Shown here: positions 7,395-15,957 of the stretch, piece after piece
How positions within the stretch are numbered: position 1 is the first letter of the stretch
Layout: each line of letters begins with the position of its first letter
Origin: a virus
Direction: 5' to 3' (one strand)
IMG/VR virus record: IMGVR_UViG_3300027881_000056
Location: 1-29,201 of that record
Length of the DNA: 29,201 nucleotides
Program-made: the position numbers and the translations under genes
The notes under the pieces: model-generated
What the model saw: only the letters and a program-made list of their open reading frames with translations
The model's database searches: none
Told to the model about the DNA's origin: nothing

Positions 7395-7976
7395 CTATGG
7401 GAGCCAAACTGCAAGCGGACTTATTGCGAAATTCATCCGGCCATTGGAGCCGTCCATAGTTCTGTTCACTCCAAACGAAGTGAACTCCATCTCAAAATAA
7501 TCACCGCTTCTAACGTCAATCGGCCCCGTAAGACACATCATTTCAGGGTTAGACTCGTTAATTAATTGGTTCTGCCATTGGATATTGGCGGAGCCAGTGC
7601 CAGTACCGCCATTCTTGGCGATCCTGATGCGAGTTTGAAACCCTGCATTTGTCGTACTTGTCCGTAACGTCCCACTAAGACGGACCCAGCCATTAAACCC
7701 ACAATGAATAATTCTTGGAGAAGAGGCATTCCAGAAATTCAGACCATCGTAGAACGCTGCGTCCCATGTGATCCAGTGGACACTATTCGCTACCGCAGTG
7801 AAACCGTTCGACCTTACGACCCACGCACCTAAAGGATGTCCTACGTGAGCCGCTAGAACGGCAGCACTTACCATTCGGTTGGTGCCGTTCAGATCGGAGA
7901 AGAGATTAACCGACGAATTATCCGTGATCGAATTGACGTTCGGCGCTCCAAGGTCGGTGAGGATTTGATTTGCCAT
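7395..7976 (-). CDS. Putative tail fibre / receptor-binding protein, third tandem paralogue
   Basis: A 193-aa protein and the last of three related genes in tandem. It shares with the 180-aa gene (8548-9090) the block GAWVVRSN...VHWITWDAAFYDGLNFWNASS (there GALVVRST...VVLWQAAVYDTDTWWDATS), and a late RSGDYFEMEF versus SSGDRLECVI block. The alternating beta pattern, aromatic residues and absence of charged helices resemble jelly-roll (C1q/TNF-like) receptor-binding domains, but the fold is inferred. Coupled to the previous gene by TGATG. Confidence 0.75.
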   Translation of the reverse strand: MANQILTDLGAPNVNSITDNSSVNLFSDLNGTNRMVSAAVLAAHVGHPLGAWVVRSNGFTAVANSVHWITWDAAFYDGLNFWNASSPRIIHCGFNGWVRLSGTLRTSTTNAGFQTRIRIAKNGGTGTGSANIQWQNQLINESNPEMMCLTGPIDVRSGDYFEMEFTSFGVNRTMDGSNGRMNFAISPLAVWLP

Positions 7977-8551
7977 CAGGTAAACCTAGCTTTAATAGGT
8001 TGTATCCAGAACATACTTGTCATTATCGTACCAGCAGTAATCGTATTTGCTAGAATGGACTTTGATCTGAGACCGAACGTGTCCCCGGAAACAACCTGGA
8101 TAGGGGCGCTTTCAATGACGCATACATACCCTCCGCCAGCGCCTATATTCTCATGTCTTTTCCACGGAAGCCCCCAGGTGTGTGCGGTGTTCTTAACGAT
8201 ATAGAAATCAGCAAAGTTTGCGTTGTTATATACCGTAGAGGCACCAACCTTAACGTACTCCCAGTGGTCATCTGGAACCTGAAAAATACCAAGGCTACTA
8301 GCAGGGATCCATCCACCGAAATCATATAGCTCTAAGCTGTACACCACCGGAGCAACCGAGTTGATATTAATGCCGATGTTTGTGCTGTCGGGCAATGCCT
8401 GCATAGCACCAATCTGACCCATACCATAGTCCTGTAATTGAGACATGGTTATGTACTTAGACTGCAATCTCTCAACGACATAAAGAAAAGCAGAGGTACT
8501 GTCTGTAATGGCGCCGCTTACAGTAGCAGTAAGGGAATTTACAACGGTCAT
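7976..8551 (-). CDS. Putative tail fibre / receptor-binding protein, second tandem paralogue
   Basis: A 191-aa beta-rich protein between two related genes. Its N-terminus (AITDSTSAFLYVVERLQSKY) parallels that of the third copy (SITDNSSVNLFSDLNGTNRM). A central ELYDFGGWIPASSLGIFQVP block parallels the YD...W.A.S block of both neighbours, and QVVSGDTFGL parallels their SGD block. It is the most divergent of the three. The shared architecture suggests duplication of a surface domain for host recognition. Coupled to its neighbours by ATGA and TGATG. Confidence 0.72.
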   Translation of the reverse strand: MTVVNSLTATVSGAITDSTSAFLYVVERLQSKYITMSQLQDYGMGQIGAMQALPDSTNIGININSVAPVVYSLELYDFGGWIPASSLGIFQVPDDHWEYVKVGASTVYNNANFADFYIVKNTAHTWGLPWKRHENIGAGGGYVCVIESAPIQVVSGDTFGLRSKSILANTITAGTIMTSMFWIQPIKARFT

Positions 8552-9090
8552 ACGAACCTCACCGGCTCAACAGAGAACCAAGCCTGCGTTGAAGCTACGA
8601 GATCAGTGTTGTTGTTCATGTTGATAACGCACTCCAGCCTATCACCTGAACTAACAGGGATTTGCCCTGATACAAGATTATCAACACGAACGTGGTCGTG
8701 AGCTACATTCCAGATCGGCAATGGATACATGAGGGCACCATTGTGGTGGAAGAAAACCTGATGAAAGCCGAACAGAGAGCGAACATTGAAGCTTGCGGTC
8801 AGCCTAACGTGAGAGATATTACCATGAGGAACACGTAGAACCCCAGCAGAGGTTGCGTCCCACCAAGTGTCGGTGTCGTACACCGCAGCTTGCCACAGTA
8901 CGACATCACCAGACACCATAGCCTGATTGGTAGAGCGAACGACAAGGGCGCCGACGTTATTTCCAACGACCTTACGAAGTGTCGTCAGAGTAAGGTTGAA
9001 GTCGTCATCAACAAACGTACCGTAGAAGTTGATACTGTTAACCTGTATCGAGCCGCTGCCCAATGCTGCGAGCGAATTGATCTGCGTCAT
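8548..9090 (-). CDS. Putative tail fibre / receptor-binding protein, first tandem paralogue
   Basis: A 180-aa beta-rich protein that opens the tandem set. Characteristic blocks are GALVVRSTNQ, VVLWQAAVYDTDTWWDATSA, a His/Phe-rich middle (GFHQVFFHHNG) and SSGDRLECVI near the end. The ATG overlaps the stop of the 57-aa gene (TTATGA). It sits directly downstream of the tail hub and the 264-aa protein, the usual place for host-recognition proteins. Small size suggests a trimeric globular tip domain rather than a long fibre. Function is inferred from position and paralogy. Confidence 0.75.
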   Translation of the reverse strand: MTQINSLAALGSGSIQVNSINFYGTFVDDDFNLTLTTLRKVVGNNVGALVVRSTNQAMVSGDVVLWQAAVYDTDTWWDATSAGVLRVPHGNISHVRLTASFNVRSLFGFHQVFFHHNGALMYPLPIWNVAHDHVRVDNLVSGQIPVSSGDRLECVINMNNNTDLVASTQAWFSVEPVRFV

Positions 9091-9260
9091 AACCTAGGAA
9101 AACTCCGACTGTTTTTCAGAGGAAACGTCCGAGAGATCTCAGTCGGAAAGACACGAAGTAGAGCCCCCTCTGCTGGACGCTCCTGTATACAGAGGAACCC
9201 CGCCTCGCCCACTAGGTCGACGTCTACCGCATCTTCAAACTCTACGGGCTCAGTAGCCAT
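9087..9260 (-). CDS. Hypothetical 57-aa protein
   Basis: A 57-codon gene read from the sequence. ATG at 9260..9258 shares its A with the TAA stop of the 264-aa gene (TAATG), and TGA at 9089..9087 overlaps the ATG of the first fibre paralogue. The product begins MATEPVEFEDAVDVDLVGEA, is acidic at the start and basic at the end (NSRSFPRL), and has no membrane segment. It fills the only gap between the tail and fibre genes, and the overlaps at both ends argue strongly for translation. Family not recognised. Confidence 0.75.
   Translation of the reverse strand: MATEPVEFEDAVDVDLVGEAGFLCIQERPAEGALLRVFPTEISRTFPLKNSRSFPRL
9104..9147 (-). repeat. Inverted repeat with alternative pairing inside the 57-aa gene
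   Basis: On the minus strand TCCGACTG (9147-9140) can pair with CAGTCGGA (9111-9104), an 8-bp stem followed by GTTTTCC. Its first five bases can instead pair with the nearer TCGGA (9132-9128). This could be a weak terminator or attenuator before the fibre genes, or chance within coding sequence. Confidence 0.35.
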
Positions 9261-10054
9261 TACCGGAACCGCTCCATAGTGAGCGTGACGCCGACGCTAT
9301 CACTCGCGACCGAAGCCGACAAGGTAGTGAGAGAACCATACAGCTTGCCGCTATATGTCGACGCATCCGTATTATAATAGGGAAATCCTGCTTGATCGAC
9401 GAAGCTTCCGATGACGGTGACGCCACCACTGACCGTGGAGTACAGCAGGGAGGGGTCGGTCCTTAAACTGTTTGCATACAGTTTAAGCTCCGTTAGATCA
9501 CCACTGGAACCCACCATATGGATACGACGAGACCAGCCACCACGACCGAAGTCCATCTGGAAGAGATGCAGGGAACCATTCACGGTGTCGATACTGGTTA
9601 CGTCCTCGATCAACTCCGGGAAGTGAGACGCGCTCGGCTGGAATACGAAGCCGTCCTCATAGTGGGCGAAGCCGACACCACGGTTGGCACCGCTGAAAGA
9701 TGACACCACCATGCCCGGTGTGAGCACGGAGACGAAGACCTCATGACCGGGGATTACGCCACCCCACACACCAAGCGAGCGCACAGAGCCGAATGCCACG
9801 AAGTTCGCTCCATCACCACTGGACAGTGCCGTGATTGAGAGGAGATGAGGCTTGATATCCTCGGAATTGGGGTCGAACCTCTTAGAGAAACCGTCAGAAC
9901 CAACCGTCACGATATCTCCGGTGTTGATGGCCTCACCAGCCTGTCCCTTAGCGCGGAAGCCGCTCTCCAATATAGCGAAGTTCGAATTCAGGGAAGCATC
10001 CCAGTCCGCAGCGCCAGCACTCGGCTGTTCAAAATTATTTTGGTCAGTCGCCAT
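9260..10054 (-). CDS. Putative tail tip / fibre-associated protein, 264 aa
   Basis: A 264-aa protein placed just after the tail hub. The N-terminal 30 residues (NNFEQPSAGAADWDASLNSN) resemble the short attachment segments of phage tail fibres. They are followed by beta-rich sequence with AGEAINTGDIVTVGSDG, typical of fibre-domain repeats, and a C-terminal beta domain (residues about 155-264). No catalytic motif is visible. It may adapt the small downstream receptor-binding proteins to the hub, by inference from order. It starts three bases after the hub stop and ends with TAATG coupling to the 57-aa gene. Confidence 0.75.
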   Translation of the reverse strand: MATDQNNFEQPSAGAADWDASLNSNFAILESGFRAKGQAGEAINTGDIVTVGSDGFSKRFDPNSEDIKPHLLSITALSSGDGANFVAFGSVRSLGVWGGVIPGHEVFVSVLTPGMVVSSFSGANRGVGFAHYEDGFVFQPSASHFPELIEDVTSIDTVNGSLHLFQMDFGRGGWSRRIHMVGSSGDLTELKLYANSLRTDPSLLYSTVSGGVTVIGSFVDQAGFPYYNTDASTYSGKLYGSLTTLSASVASDSVGVTLTMERFR

Positions 10055-10056
10055 GT

Positions 10057-13000
10057 TTACACCTGTTCAAAGAGACGAAGCTTCTTCGTCCTGTTGCGTA
10101 GAGCGTCACCAGAGTCATTGAATGGGGTGACCCGAACAGAGAAGCTTCCCTTCCATCCGTTGAAATCCGTGCTGTTGATGTCCGCCGAGTACACGAACCA
10201 CCCACTATCAACGGTAAGACACCGGACGACAGTAGCCTCATCCGATGATAGTACCTCAACCCGCCAGTTGTGGCTAGTGGTGTCGGTGGCGAAGCGCCCG
10301 TACAGGCCGCTCCCGTATCCGGCAGTGCCGTACCCCTTAACACGGGCGGCATCAGGCCACGTGAGCGTGACAGCGGTGCCAGACGAATGAACGTGCTTAG
10401 CCTCAATCCCGCCTAAATTATCCGAAGCCGTGCCAGTGATCAGGCTCTCTACGAACGTGCGTATAGGTGTCTGGACCTGTGGGCGGAAGTAAGTTCCCTG
10501 AATAGTGTACGTTCGAGCATCAATTGATGATATATCGTACTCTATACCATTGAAATTGAACGGGGATACCTTGTAATGGATCAGATTTCCAATACGATCT
10601 TCATTGAAACCCTGCGTGAAGACACCACCAGCCTGCTTATGCCAGTAGGATCCAGAGGTATGATCATGAATATGGGTTCCGCCCCAACCACGATACACCT
10701 TATCTAGACTGTAGTGGTTCTGTCCTATCAGGGTAACACCCTGATAAGCCAACATCTCGGAGTCGACGAAGATATTCCCTGCGCCAAGCGTACGACCCTC
10801 TACCCCAACATCGTCAAGCGCATGGGTCTGCACGTATACAGGGGAAGCAGGACTAAATCCTGTATCGGGCATAAGATAAATCTGGACGCCCTGTTCTACC
10901 CAGCCGGGCTCCCTATTTGGTAGGGCGTCGGCGAGAATGCCAGATATGATGTATGGCTGGACATCGGCGACCCTAGCATAGCTGGTTCCATCGGCAGAGA
11001 CATACAGGCGAGCACCCATAGCAGGGGAAAGCTGGTTCCATCCGACGTATAGAGAGGCGTTGGCACCCTGGAACTCACGCGGAAGCTCGTACATACTGAA
11101 GTCTGCGGGAGCTTTAGTAGGGCCGAAAAGCTGATTGAATGATGGCGCACTGACGGAGTTGATCTCCATCGTGCTGGTGTTGATGTATGCGACTTCCTTG
11201 ATGGCCCGCACGTGGAACTTATAAGGGTCTCTCTCATCCCAAGAGTATATGCGAGCACGGACCCCAGACGACAACTCACCGTCAGGGTGGAAGCTATCTA
11301 TCAGGGTGATAGGGTCGCCGGGCTCAAGGTCTGCGTCCTTTGGTCCAAGCGTGAAATCGTATATGTCCTTCGCATATAGGTTGGACCACAGAGTACGGAC
11401 TGCGATCTTCTGAGCAAGCTTCTCCTTCATAACAAACTTAGGGGGGAACTCACGAGCGCGTATGCCGTTTAGATCTTGATCAACCTCGTCGTTAATCTCT
11501 ATGAAGTTCTGACGATACTCCAGATCCCTGTCGAGATAGTTAACCTTTACCTTGTTATAGCTCTCTTGTCTGGCGCCTCGCGTGACAGTGACGGGAGCCT
11601 TACCATCGTCTACAACGAAGTGATGGTTGTCCAAGGTGCGGACAGGGTCAACTGACAGGTCAGAGATACCGAACTTTATCTTGCCACCACTCTCTGTCAG
11701 GTAGCCACCGTACACAGCGAGGAGTAATTCGATGTGCTGCAGGGCTCCCTGCTCCCTCATGTATATAGCACTAACGCGGATATCCTCCGCGTCGCAATAT
11801 TGCAGGGCGAGGTTATATGTGGTCGTATCGATATTAGCTGCGGGGATACCTATTCCAAAAACAGTGCTCGTTAGTATCTCGTGGATAATGAATGGGGGCA
11901 GAACGTCCTCCCCTCCACCAAGACTGTAGGTTCCAAACTTAGATATTATGATCTTGTCGTCTATCGCCGAGTCAGCAGACTGCTTATTCATGACCTCATA
12001 GACGGTCTTGTTTTCTTGGTCCATCATCAGCATTTGTATGTCTGCTGTGTGGTTGTATCTATTTGGTTCAGTTACTCCTACATCAGATACGCTGTCAAAC
12101 GTGGCGCCCTCGCCCGTACCATATTGAGTGAACACGCCACCCTTTGAATTATCTGTTCCCTCTGCTACAGGGTTGTAAAGGAACATCCTTCCCTTATTAT
12201 ATGATCCAGACGGAGAAAGATCTTCGCTTCCTGTAAACGATTTTGAGAAGACTATGATATAGGCGCCAGCCGCTTCTCCGCTTGTTACGATAGAGCAGAA
12301 CGGTGATGGATCGTAGTCATCGTTGTCATCAGTCGTTCCGTCTAGGTTCTCACCAGCGTCATCGAACGGTGCTATGACCTCTTGTGTTACGTTATCGATA
12401 AAATTGGAATTAACTATCGTTGGTCCATTAATAAGTACGGGCACACCACCAGTGAAAAACCCCACATTCATTGCTGCTAACCATCCGTTAGGGTTTGCAA
12501 CCCTATTAGAATTGATGTAGCTGTTAGCGTCTGAGGCAGCAGGGGTATCATTGTGGGCCTCAACATCAGCCTTACCAATATAGAAAAAGAAATTTGTATA
12601 AAATATAGGAGGAGCGTCTTCTCCAAGGGTGTATGTTATGTTGGGGAGAAAGAAACCAAAACCCTTATAGGAGCGACTGGACTGATGTATCCCAAAATAA
12701 TCTCCAACAGTAGCAGAGTAATCCTTTACCTTGCCATCAAAAGCTCCAGTGAAATCTTCTACGAGGACGTCTTTCATCTGTGCTATTGTTGCAACTGACC
12801 CTATACTAAAGTCACGGCTTGCCCCCGTATTATTTTCAAACGCAATTACAACAATCTGTTCCTCTACGTCGGCGAACTCAGCAGCATTTCTAGCAGCAAG
12901 ACCAGAAGCTAGAAGGGTGCTTATATTGGATGCAAGGTCGTTAGACCTAAATTGAGCACCACCAACCTGGGTTGCCAAACCATTAGCATCAATCTCACAA

Positions 13001-14082
13001 AGAACGAATGCGTGATTGGATCTAGTGCCAACCCCAATATCCTGACCATATAAAATAAAATAGTTCGTGCCAGGAATTACGAACGCGGTTACGTTGCTCG
13101 TGAAAGCGTATTGGCTTGAACCATCAAGGCCGGCAGCGGTAGCCAATGTATCAAGCTCTGCCCCCGTGATAAAATCTGTCTGAGTCCCATCCTCTACGCG
13201 ATGAACAGCACACGCATTGGTTCCGCCGTCCGTACCCACGATGACATAATGGTTTGAGTCAAGGCCCAATACCATAGAGCCGCCAATGACATATGACTTG
13301 GTTAAGCTATGGGCTGCATGTCCTATGTATGCGCTGTCGAACTCAATATCAGAGGCCCCAGGTCCAACCTCAAAAGACAACTGAGGAACGATTGCTGACG
13401 TTCCAAGGTTCATGGCCTTGAAACCTATATAGGACGTGTAAGGAAAACGATATGCACCTCCCTCAGTGGTCTCAAAATGATCCCAGTTCTCTGCTGTTAT
13501 ATTAGAGGTCTCAGCACCAGACCCGAAAAACCCCTGCTCAAATACGAGTGATGCTGTCTGGGGACGCTCTACGTCTGACTTGAAGAAGTTTATACTGCCT
13601 GCGCCGCCTTGAGTTATAGCTATCAGGGTGTCATCGTTCATGCGCTGGGCACCAACCCAGCCACCGAAAAGATTGAACGTCTGAGAGACCATGCCGAAAT
13701 GGTACAGCAGATCCCACTTATACTCGTAGCTCACCGTGGTCGACGTGTTCTTGCCACCTGACTTACCGCCCATACCAGAGCCGCCAGCCTTACCACCACC
13801 ACCGGAACTCTCTGCGGTCTCGTGGCGGATAACCTGAAAATTATTCTGCCACACCATGTTCGAAGACACACGATTAGTCCCGAACAGGATTGGCATCGTG
13901 ACACCGCGTAGAGCCTGATTGATGCGCGGCATCTCCTGCGCGCCAGGGTCTATAATGGAATTGAAATTTTCCTGATCAGGGGCGAACAGCCATGCTCCCA
14001 CGGCAGAGCCGATGGCGAACCCGATTGGACCACCAAAGTATGCACCGACTGCACCGAGAGCTAATTGACCAGCGAGAGCCAT
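10057..14082 (-). CDS. Tail hub / host-specificity protein (J-like, RcGTA megatron position)
   Basis: A 1341-aa tail-tip protein. The N-terminus has a Gly/Ala hydrophobic stretch (residues 2-35), then MPILFGTNRVSSNMVW (63-78) and a Gly/Ser-rich linker, as in phage tail proteins of the lambda J/GTA group. The conserved tail domain resumes at about 730 (PPFIIHEILTSTVFGIGIP, then YCDAEDIRVS) and continues through DADLEPGDPITL. Fibronectin-like beta sandwiches follow toward the C-terminus (ASLYVGWNQLSPAMGARLYV). Between about 245 and 720 lies a long beta-rich insertion (IVGTDGGTNACAVHRVEDGT, YFILYGQ, QIVVIAFEN, YIIVFSK) that may be a propeller-like domain. It follows the NlpC/P60 gene with a 22-base overlap. 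It should form the baseplate hub and contact the receptor. Confidence 0.9.
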   Translation of the reverse strand: MALAGQLALGAVGAYFGGPIGFAIGSAVGAWLFAPDQENFNSIIDPGAQEMPRINQALRGVTMPILFGTNRVSSNMVWQNNFQVIRHETAESSGGGGKAGGSGMGGKSGGKNTSTTVSYEYKWDLLYHFGMVSQTFNLFGGWVGAQRMNDDTLIAITQGGAGSINFFKSDVERPQTASLVFEQGFFGSGAETSNITAENWDHFETTEGGAYRFPYTSYIGFKAMNLGTSAIVPQLSFEVGPGASDIEFDSAYIGHAAHSLTKSYVIGGSMVLGLDSNHYVIVGTDGGTNACAVHRVEDGTQTDFITGAELDTLATAAGLDGSSQYAFTSNVTAFVIPGTNYFILYGQDIGVGTRSNHAFVLCEIDANGLATQVGGAQFRSNDLASNISTLLASGLAARNAAEFADVEEQIVVIAFENNTGASRDFSIGSVATIAQMKDVLVEDFTGAFDGKVKDYSATVGDYFGIHQSSRSYKGFGFFLPNITYTLGEDAPPIFYTNFFFYIGKADVEAHNDTPAASDANSYINSNRVANPNGWLAAMNVGFFTGGVPVLINGPTIVNSNFIDNVTQEVIAPFDDAGENLDGTTDDNDDYDPSPFCSIVTSGEAAGAYIIVFSKSFTGSEDLSPSGSYNKGRMFLYNPVAEGTDNSKGGVFTQYGTGEGATFDSVSDVGVTEPNRYNHTADIQMLMMDQENKTVYEVMNKQSADSAIDDKIIISKFGTYSLGGGEDVLPPFIIHEILTSTVFGIGIPAANIDTTTYNLALQYCDAEDIRVSAIYMREQGALQHIELLLAVYGGYLTESGGKIKFGISDLSVDPVRTLDNHHFVVDDGKAPVTVTRGARQESYNKVKVNYLDRDLEYRQNFIEINDEVDQDLNGIRAREFPPKFVMKEKLAQKIAVRTLWSNLYAKDIYDFTLGPKDADLEPGDPITLIDSFHPDGELSSGVRARIYSWDERDPYKFHVRAIKEVAYINTSTMEINSVSAPSFNQLFGPTKAPADFSMYELPREFQGANASLYVGWNQLSPAMGARLYVSADGTSYARVADVQPYIISGILADALPNREPGWVEQGVQIYLMPDTGFSPASPVYVQTHALDDVGVEGRTLGAGNIFVDSEMLAYQGVTLIGQNHYSLDKVYRGWGGTHIHDHTSGSYWHKQAGGVFTQGFNEDRIGNLIHYKVSPFNFNGIEYDISSIDARTYTIQGTYFRPQVQTPIRTFVESLITGTASDNLGGIEAKHVHSSGTAVTLTWPDAARVKGYGTAGYGSGLYGRFATDTTSHNWRVEVLSSDEATVVRCLTVDSGWFVYSADINSTDFNGWKGSFSVRVTPFNDSGDALRNRTKKLRLFEQV

Positions 14083-14555
14083 GTCTTACTCACATCGAAA
14101 TATTTCACGTCGCGGGCCTTACCACCGTTTCCCGTTCGAAAGAATTGTAGCGGACTTTCGACCGTAGATCCATCCTGAGTTCTCCCCCAGGCATGAATAA
14201 AAGTACCACGCTCGGTACACACAGCAGCGTGCGAAAAGTTCCTGCCTACCTTGAAGAGAGCGACACCACCGGGGACAGCACGCTTAACTTCCTCGACATA
14301 CGGGGCAATGAAGTCGAGGTAGATCTCGTTCTCCCTATGGACGGCCCAGTCCTGTGGGTAGTCGTTCGGAAATGGTTTGAACGGTCCCAGTAGGGGATTA
14401 TAGACTTGATAGATGATCCCTCCGCAATCACATCCAACGCCTTTAACTCTACCCTTATGTTGATATGGTGTACCCTTCCAAGTACGAGCTTCTTCGATAA
14501 TATACTTTCTCCATGTACCATCTTTTAGAAGGCGTCTTCTTGTATGGGGATCCAT
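14061..14555 (-). CDS. NlpC/P60 family tail-tip peptidase
   Basis: A 164-aa cysteine peptidase expected to cut peptidoglycan stem peptides during DNA entry. GTPYQHKGRVKGVGCDCGG holds the catalytic Cys44 in the DCGG box. NFSHAAV supplies His109, and IHAW (His121) the third polar residue. Length and position between the DUF2163 hub gene and the giant hub gene match the RcGTA gp14 peptidase. The ATG at 14555 overlaps the upstream gene by 31 bases. It is the only start before the conserved region, and its ribosome site is weak (GTAGG). No cell-wall-binding domain is present, consistent with a virion-borne enzyme rather than an endolysin. Confidence 0.92.
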   Translation of the reverse strand: MDPHTRRRLLKDGTWRKYIIEEARTWKGTPYQHKGRVKGVGCDCGGIIYQVYNPLLGPFKPFPNDYPQDWAVHRENEIYLDFIAPYVEEVKRAVPGGVALFKVGRNFSHAAVCTERGTFIHAWGRTQDGSTVESPLQFFRTGNGGKARDVKYFDVSKTWLSLVN

Positions 14556-15388
14556 TCAAAACCTACAAAGTTTTTAGCGTTGTTGTACAGCGACACGCAA
14601 TCATTTACGCGACGCTTACGACAACCTGGGAAGATCGTCCCTGCAATATTTGTAAGGCTGTTAATCGGCAGGGGGTGAGATAGGAACAAGAGATCTCCAG
14701 TGTGTGCCCTGACGGTTCTTTGGTGTCCAGAGTTTACGCCGTCTGTGACGGTGAACTTACCGAAGTCGAAGCGTCCATTAGAGAAGCTGCCCGTAAGCGT
14801 ACCGCTGGCAAGCAGGATGTTGAGTGTTGTCGAGCTACCAAGGTCGAAGCTCGCCAGCCCCAGTGTAAGCGTGACGGACGAGGTGTCGAAGCCACAGCCT
14901 GTCCCACCGAACTTCCAGATGCAAGTGTCTTGATAGTTGTAGTAGGGCCAGCGCGTATTGGCAGAGCCATATTGACTACGAGCCTGACCGCTGATCTGGT
15001 TGCGATCATACGAAAAGTCGCCAAGCTTGCCCTGAAAAATCTCCATCCGCCCAAGGTCTGGGGTGTCAGTGAATACGCGCCCGACATTGATCGTAGCCAT
15101 ATCGAAATCGTTCGAGACTATGAGGTCGGAAAATATCTGTCCCGTGTTAGCAACGATGAAGTCGATGATAGATACACTGAGATCAGTACTCTCCTTCACG
15201 CCACCTATCGTCTTACCGGGAAAGGGAGAATATTCCGTGAGCGTACCAGATAAGGTGTAGGTTATGGGCTGGTTCGCTGTCGTCCAGCGGAACGAAGGAC
15301 CATTAGTTTCAAGATCGATCAACTCACACAGGGATACATTGTCTGCCTGCAGCCGCGTGAAGAACGGAGTGTTAGGCAGGGTTCTCAT
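14525..15388 (-). CDS. DUF2163 tail hub protein (RcGTA gp13-like, Fe-S cysteine set)
   Basis: A 287-aa protein of the DUF2163 (BR0599-type) family, the baseplate hub in gene transfer agents and related siphophages. I place the start at ATG 15388, which makes the standard ATGA overlap with the upstream stop. An in-frame ATG at 15469 would add 27 residues and a long overlap. The four cysteines Cys156, Cys165, Cys256 and Cys264 (DTCIWKFGGTGCGFD and FPGCRKRRVNDC) match the arrangement that binds an iron-sulfur cluster in the RcGTA hub. The DUF2460 gene precedes it and NlpC/P60 follows, the canonical order. Confidence 0.9.
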   Translation of the reverse strand: MRTLPNTPFFTRLQADNVSLCELIDLETNGPSFRWTTANQPITYTLSGTLTEYSPFPGKTIGGVKESTDLSVSIIDFIVANTGQIFSDLIVSNDFDMATINVGRVFTDTPDLGRMEIFQGKLGDFSYDRNQISGQARSQYGSANTRWPYYNYQDTCIWKFGGTGCGFDTSSVTLTLGLASFDLGSSTTLNILLASGTLTGSFSNGRFDFGKFTVTDGVNSGHQRTVRAHTGDLLFLSHPLPINSLTNIAGTIFPGCRKRRVNDCVSLYNNAKNFVGFEWIPIQEDAF

Positions 15389-15957
15389 ACTATTTCCTCG
15401 ATCACCAAGTTCAAGCTGAACTGGTTCCATATGATACCTGTCTCCCGGTACGCCCTCTCGAACGCACACTTGCGGAAATACTGTAGACTATCGGCTCTCC
15501 AGAAGTCGTCGGTGTCAATGCTCTTGACAGTAAGGTTGCCTGTATCCTGATCGTAGTCGTACTCGCTGCCCAAGGTCACGAACCCGCTCTTGTTCGAGGT
15601 CATAGATCCTATGGTAGTGGTGTCGACACGAATAAAGAACGACGACAAATCAAACATACCTAGGCTGGCGGGCTCAGTAACATCCCCCGAAGTAACAAAA
15701 ACCGAGTTGACCCTGAAGTCAATCGGGTCTTTCATAAGGAACGGTGTCGTCATTCCCTTCTGAAGATTGTAGAAGCTGAACAACGCAGCTTGCTTTACCT
15801 CATTAATGTTGCGAAATGGAATAGTGTACTTAGTAAGAGGGCGCAGGTAAGGAGAGATACCCTGCCTAGCACCGCTGTCATACTTAGTCGTGCTCTCGTT
15901 CCAGAACGGCTCACGTGTCATGTTGGCCGGCAGGGGAGACGTTGGGAATATATTCAC
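15385..15957 (-). CDS. DUF2460 distal tail protein (RcGTA gp12-like)
   Basis: A 190-aa protein with DUF2460 features: FPTSPLPANMTREPFWNES near the start, then KYTIPFRNINEVKQAALFSF and MTTPFLMKDPIDF, which are typical of the family. Members form the distal tail ring joining the tail tube to the hub. The start codon is GTG at 15957, overlapping the tape-measure stop as GTGA. The downstream stop is coupled to the hub gene by ATGA. Position right after the tape measure supports the call. Confidence 0.88.
   Translation of the reverse strand: MNIFPTSPLPANMTREPFWNESTTKYDSGARQGISPYLRPLTKYTIPFRNINEVKQAALFSFYNLQKGMTTPFLMKDPIDFRVNSVFVTSGDVTEPASLGMFDLSSFFIRVDTTTIGSMTSNKSGFVTLGSEYDYDQDTGNLTVKSIDTDDFWRADSLQYFRKCAFERAYRETGIIWNQFSLNLVIEEIV

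Noticed and set aside
7030-7407. Longer form of the secreted protein starting at 7407
   Set aside because: It would overlap the upstream fibre gene and place 15 residues before a clean signal peptide that has its own ribosome site.
14061-14555. NlpC/P60 protein as the endolysin
   Set aside because: It lies between tail hub genes in the RcGTA order and has no wall-binding domain, so a virion-borne entry peptidase is the better reading.
14525-15469. Longer form of the DUF2163 gene starting at 15469
   Set aside because: The ATG at 15388 gives the usual ATGA overlap, and the extra 27 residues (MCVREGVPGDRY...) overlap the well-supported DUF2460 gene and look like a shadow reading.
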